DNA of 6,549 nt from Kiritimatiellia bacterium (GTDB taxonomy: Bacteria > Verrucomicrobiota > Kiritimatiellia > RFP12 > UBA1067): the NCBI GenBank assembly GCA_017999015.1, contig JAGOBZ010000189.1:1-6549 (forward strand), read 5' to 3'. Position numbers and translations under genes: made by a program. Positions within the stretch are counted from its first letter, which is position 1. Every line of letters starts with the position of its first letter. Positions 4,897 to 6,549 of this stretch are shown here, piece after piece. The notes beneath the pieces were generated by a model. It had not been told where the DNA came from. It ran no database searches and saw only the letters and a list, made by a program, of their open reading frames with translations.

Positions 4897-6255
4897 ATGA
4901 GCAGACAGATGTGCAGGCGCGACTTTTTGCGCCTGATGGCGGCGACCGGCACGGGGGCTTTGGCCGGTTGCGCAACGGGCGGTGCAAAACAAGGGCGCGG
5001 TGCGCGTTGGTACCGCGGCAACCTCCACATGCACACGTATTGGTCGGACGGACGCGCCTTTCCGGAACAGGCTGTCTCCATCTATAAACAGCTCGGTTAC
5101 GATTTCATCGGACTCAGCGACCATAACGTTTTTGCCGATCAAGCCGACTGCTGGCGCACGGTCGAAGATCATCCGAAGGGGTGGCCGCCCCAGGTGGGGC
5201 GCCCGCTCTTCGACGCCTACAGTAAAGCGTTCGGCAGCGAGGCCGAGACCCGCACGTTCGAGGGCAAGACGCAGGTCCGCCTGAAGACCTACGGCGAGAT
5301 GCGGTCGCGGTTCGAAGAGCCGGGCAAGTTCCTGCTGATGCCGGCCGTGGAGATCACGCAATACCTGAAAGAAGAGGGTGTTCAGGTCCACATGAACTAT
5401 GTCAACCTGCCGGACGTCATCCCGTTCGTCAAAGGCGGTCCGCTCAGCAGACCCGTCGATGAGCCCGGCGTGGGCGTAACCGAACTGATCCGTCGCGATG
5501 CAGGCGAGGTCAAGGCCTTGGCCGCCCGGCAGCGCCGCCGCACGATGCTGATGCTCAATCACCCGCAATGGATCTACTGGGACATCATGCCGCAGCATCT
5601 GATCGACAACCCTGAAGTGCGGCACTTTGAGGTGTGCAACGGCGGCTCGGCCTTTGCGCCGCATCCGGAGGCGATCACGGTCACCAACGACCGCTTCTGG
5701 GATACTGTCAACGCCTTCCGCGCGCTGAAAGGCGCCCCCTTGCTGTACGGGGTCGGCTCTGACGACACGCACTATTATCTCAACCGTACGCCCGACCAGC
5801 GGCTGGCGGATGCCTGGATCATGGTGCGCAGCGCCGCGTTAGAGGCCGACACACTGCTGGCCGCCATGGACGCGGGTGACTATTACGCCACCACCGGCGT
5901 GCTGCTCGACGAAGTGGCGTTTGATGCGTCTTCCAAGAGCCTGCACGTCAAGGTTCGGGCGGAGCCGGGCGTCACTTACCGCATCCGTTTCATCACCACC
6001 CGGCGCGGTTTCGACCAGACAGTCCGCACCGTGCGCTGTCCCGCAGAAAAGGGGCGCGGCGCGCGCACGCTGCCGATCTACTCCGATGACATCGGCAAGA
6101 CAGCGCTGTGTGTCGAGGGCAAAGAAGCCACTTACCGCATGACCCCGGACGATCTGTACGTCCGCGCCAAGATCGAGTCGAGCGTGCCCAGCGGTTTCAC
6201 GCGCCATTTCCATCCGGATACGCAGGTGGCTTGGACGCAGCCGCACCGCGGGTAG
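4897..6255 (+). CDS. Tat-exported lipoprotein with PHP-type phosphoesterase domain
   Basis: A 452-aa protein likely anchored outside the cytoplasmic membrane. The N-terminus CRRDFLRLMAATGTG (6-20) is a twin-arginine signal, and LAGC (22-25) is a lipobox that would make C25 the lipidated residue. The metal-binding motifs of the PHP (polymerase and histidinol phosphatase) family follow in order: H44 and H46 in NLHMHTYWSDG, D75 and H76 in GLSDHN, E152 in AVEIT, H165 in VHMNY, H222 in NHP, and D289-D290 with H292 in GSDDTH. A complete metal centre is therefore likely, for hydrolysis of a phosphoester. Residues from about 335 to the end look like a beta-rich accessory domain with no motif I recognise. 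The ATG at 4897 is set by AGGAG eight bases upstream; the ATG four codons later would still retain the RR motif. The substrate is unknown. Confidence 0.9.
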   Translation: MSRQMCRRDFLRLMAATGTGALAGCATGGAKQGRGARWYRGNLHMHTYWSDGRAFPEQAVSIYKQLGYDFIGLSDHNVFADQADCWRTVEDHPKGWPPQVGRPLFDAYSKAFGSEAETRTFEGKTQVRLKTYGEMRSRFEEPGKFLLMPAVEITQYLKEEGVQVHMNYVNLPDVIPFVKGGPLSRPVDEPGVGVTELIRRDAGEVKALAARQRRRTMLMLNHPQWIYWDIMPQHLIDNPEVRHFEVCNGGSAFAPHPEAITVTNDRFWDTVNAFRALKGAPLLYGVGSDDTHYYLNRTPDQRLADAWIMVRSAALEADTLLAAMDAGDYYATTGVLLDEVAFDASSKSLHVKVRAEPGVTYRIRFITTRRGFDQTVRTVRCPAEKGRGARTLPIYSDDIGKTALCVEGKEATYRMTPDDLYVRAKIESSVPSGFTRHFHPDTQVAWTQPHRG

Positions 6256-6422
6256 CGGGGTTTCTGGTCACAGGTTTCTGGTTACAGGTTTCCGGCGGGA
6301 TTTCTCACGCGGAGGCACGCGACGAGCTCCACGGCGGGCAGACTCCCGGACCGGGGTGCCGGACGGCTGTGCCGGGCTCTCGTGCCCGCGGCCGGCCGTA
6401 AACAGCGGGATCCTTCCCGGGC
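6256..6422. other. Convergent intergenic region with repeat remnants
   Basis: The gap between the PHP stop and the terminator of the 5S gene holds no credible gene. It starts with a 14-bp tandem repeat (6259-6295), continues with a fragment of the ACGCRGAG repeat family (about 6304-6316) and a GGAG...GCTCC pair (6311-6330), and then runs through a very GC-rich stretch with several short inverted repeats. These include GCCG-GA-CGGC (6358-6367) and GGGC-TCTCGT-GCCC (6374-6387). The octamer GCTGTGCC at 6366-6373 also occurs in the first island at 1521-1528. No T-tract terminator for the PHP gene is visible on the plus strand. Confidence 0.55.
6259..6295 (+). repeat. 14-bp tandem repeat
   Basis: GGTTTCTGGTCACA (6259-6272) and GGTTTCTGGTTACA (6273-6286) differ at one base and are followed by a partial third unit, GGTTTCCGG (6287-6295). 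The array begins three bases after the PHP stop codon. Confidence 0.75.
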
Positions 6423-6462
6423 AAAAAAAGGGGGGCCGCGGATCTTGCGATCCGCGGCCCCC
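6423..6462 (-). terminator. Intrinsic terminator of the rRNA operon
   Basis: Read leftward, a perfect 14-bp stem (GGGGGCCGCGGATC paired with GATCCGCGGCCCCC) is closed by a GCAA loop, a GNRA tetraloop. A C and seven T residues (6429-6423) follow. It lies eight bases beyond the predicted 3' end of 5S rRNA. On the plus strand the hairpin is followed by an A-rich stretch, so it is directional and would not serve the PHP gene. Confidence 0.92.
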
Positions 6463-6470
6463 AAGATAAA

Positions 6471-6549
6471 ACCCGGCGGCGTCCTACTCTCCCACAGGCG
6501 CATCCTGCAGTACCCTCGGCGATGGGGCCCTTCACTTCCGTGTTCGGGA
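6471..6549 (-). rRNA. rrf: 5S rRNA, 3' part, running off the right edge
   Basis: Read leftward, the sequence holds the conserved 5S core: CCGAACACGGAAGTGAAG, then CCATCGCCGA, GGTACTG, and near the end GGGAGAGTAGGACGCCGCCGGG. About 79 of roughly 115 bases are present. The 5' strand that pairs with the terminal GCCGCCGGG helix lies outside the window. The exact 3' end is inferred from where that helix should close. Its position before a strong terminator indicates the end of an rRNA operon whose 23S and 16S genes, if linked, lie to the right. Confidence 0.95.

Noticed and set aside
4345..5772. A 475-codon minus-strand open frame.
   Set aside because: It crosses the end of the transporter, the leader and half of the PHP gene in antisense, with shadow-like composition and no recognisable motif.
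6282..6535. Minus-strand open frames overlapping the 5S gene and its terminator.
   Set aside because: They translate 5S rRNA and a terminator stem, so they are not protein-coding.

Overview
The window is GC-rich chromosomal DNA from a bacterium. Every protein gene here looks chromosomal, and I see no phage, plasmid, integrase, transposase or CRISPR signature. The intergenic repeats (the ACGCRGAG-type block with its companions, a purine tract, and GC-rich branched palindromes) resemble those I associate with Verrucomicrobiota-type (PVC) genomes such as Kiritimatiellae. That placement is an inference from pattern memory, not a database result.

Layout from left to right. Positions 1-3344 form a leftward block. 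A strong consensus promoter (3315-3344) starts a transcript carrying a 31-residue basic ORF and a tRNA-Cys(GCA) with encoded CCA. It ends at a hairpin-plus-T-tract terminator (3076-3117). The same strand then carries an M20 metallopeptidase (1675-3051), a repeat island (about 1359-1674), a thioredoxin-plus-DsbD/CcdA-type membrane redox protein (222 to about 1352), and the first 72 codons of a protein with a kinase-like N-terminus that runs off the left edge.

Positions 3397-6255 form a rightward block. It holds a 12-helix MOP-superfamily transporter that resembles the ANKH (progressive ankylosis) branch, then, after a 150-bp leader, a PHP-domain phosphoesterase with a Tat-type lipoprotein signal. 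The right edge (6423-6549) is the 3' end of a leftward 5S rRNA gene with an almost ideal intrinsic terminator. An rRNA operon therefore enters from outside the window and converges on the PHP gene. The 165-bp gap between them holds a 14-bp tandem repeat and a second fragment of the same repeat family.

How the parts may work together: the leftward peptidase, thiol-redox protein and putative kinase are close enough to be co-transcribed, but they do not form a pathway I recognise. The rightward pair suggests export of a small phospho-compound or organic anion, with a phosphoesterase anchored outside the cytoplasmic membrane. That link is speculative.

The observations most worth checking are the branched-palindrome island that has taken over the 5' end of the redox gene and left it without an obvious start codon, the nearly leaderless 31-aa ORF sharing a strong promoter with tRNA-Cys, and the ANKH-like transporter. 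I found no convincing new defence or mobile system.
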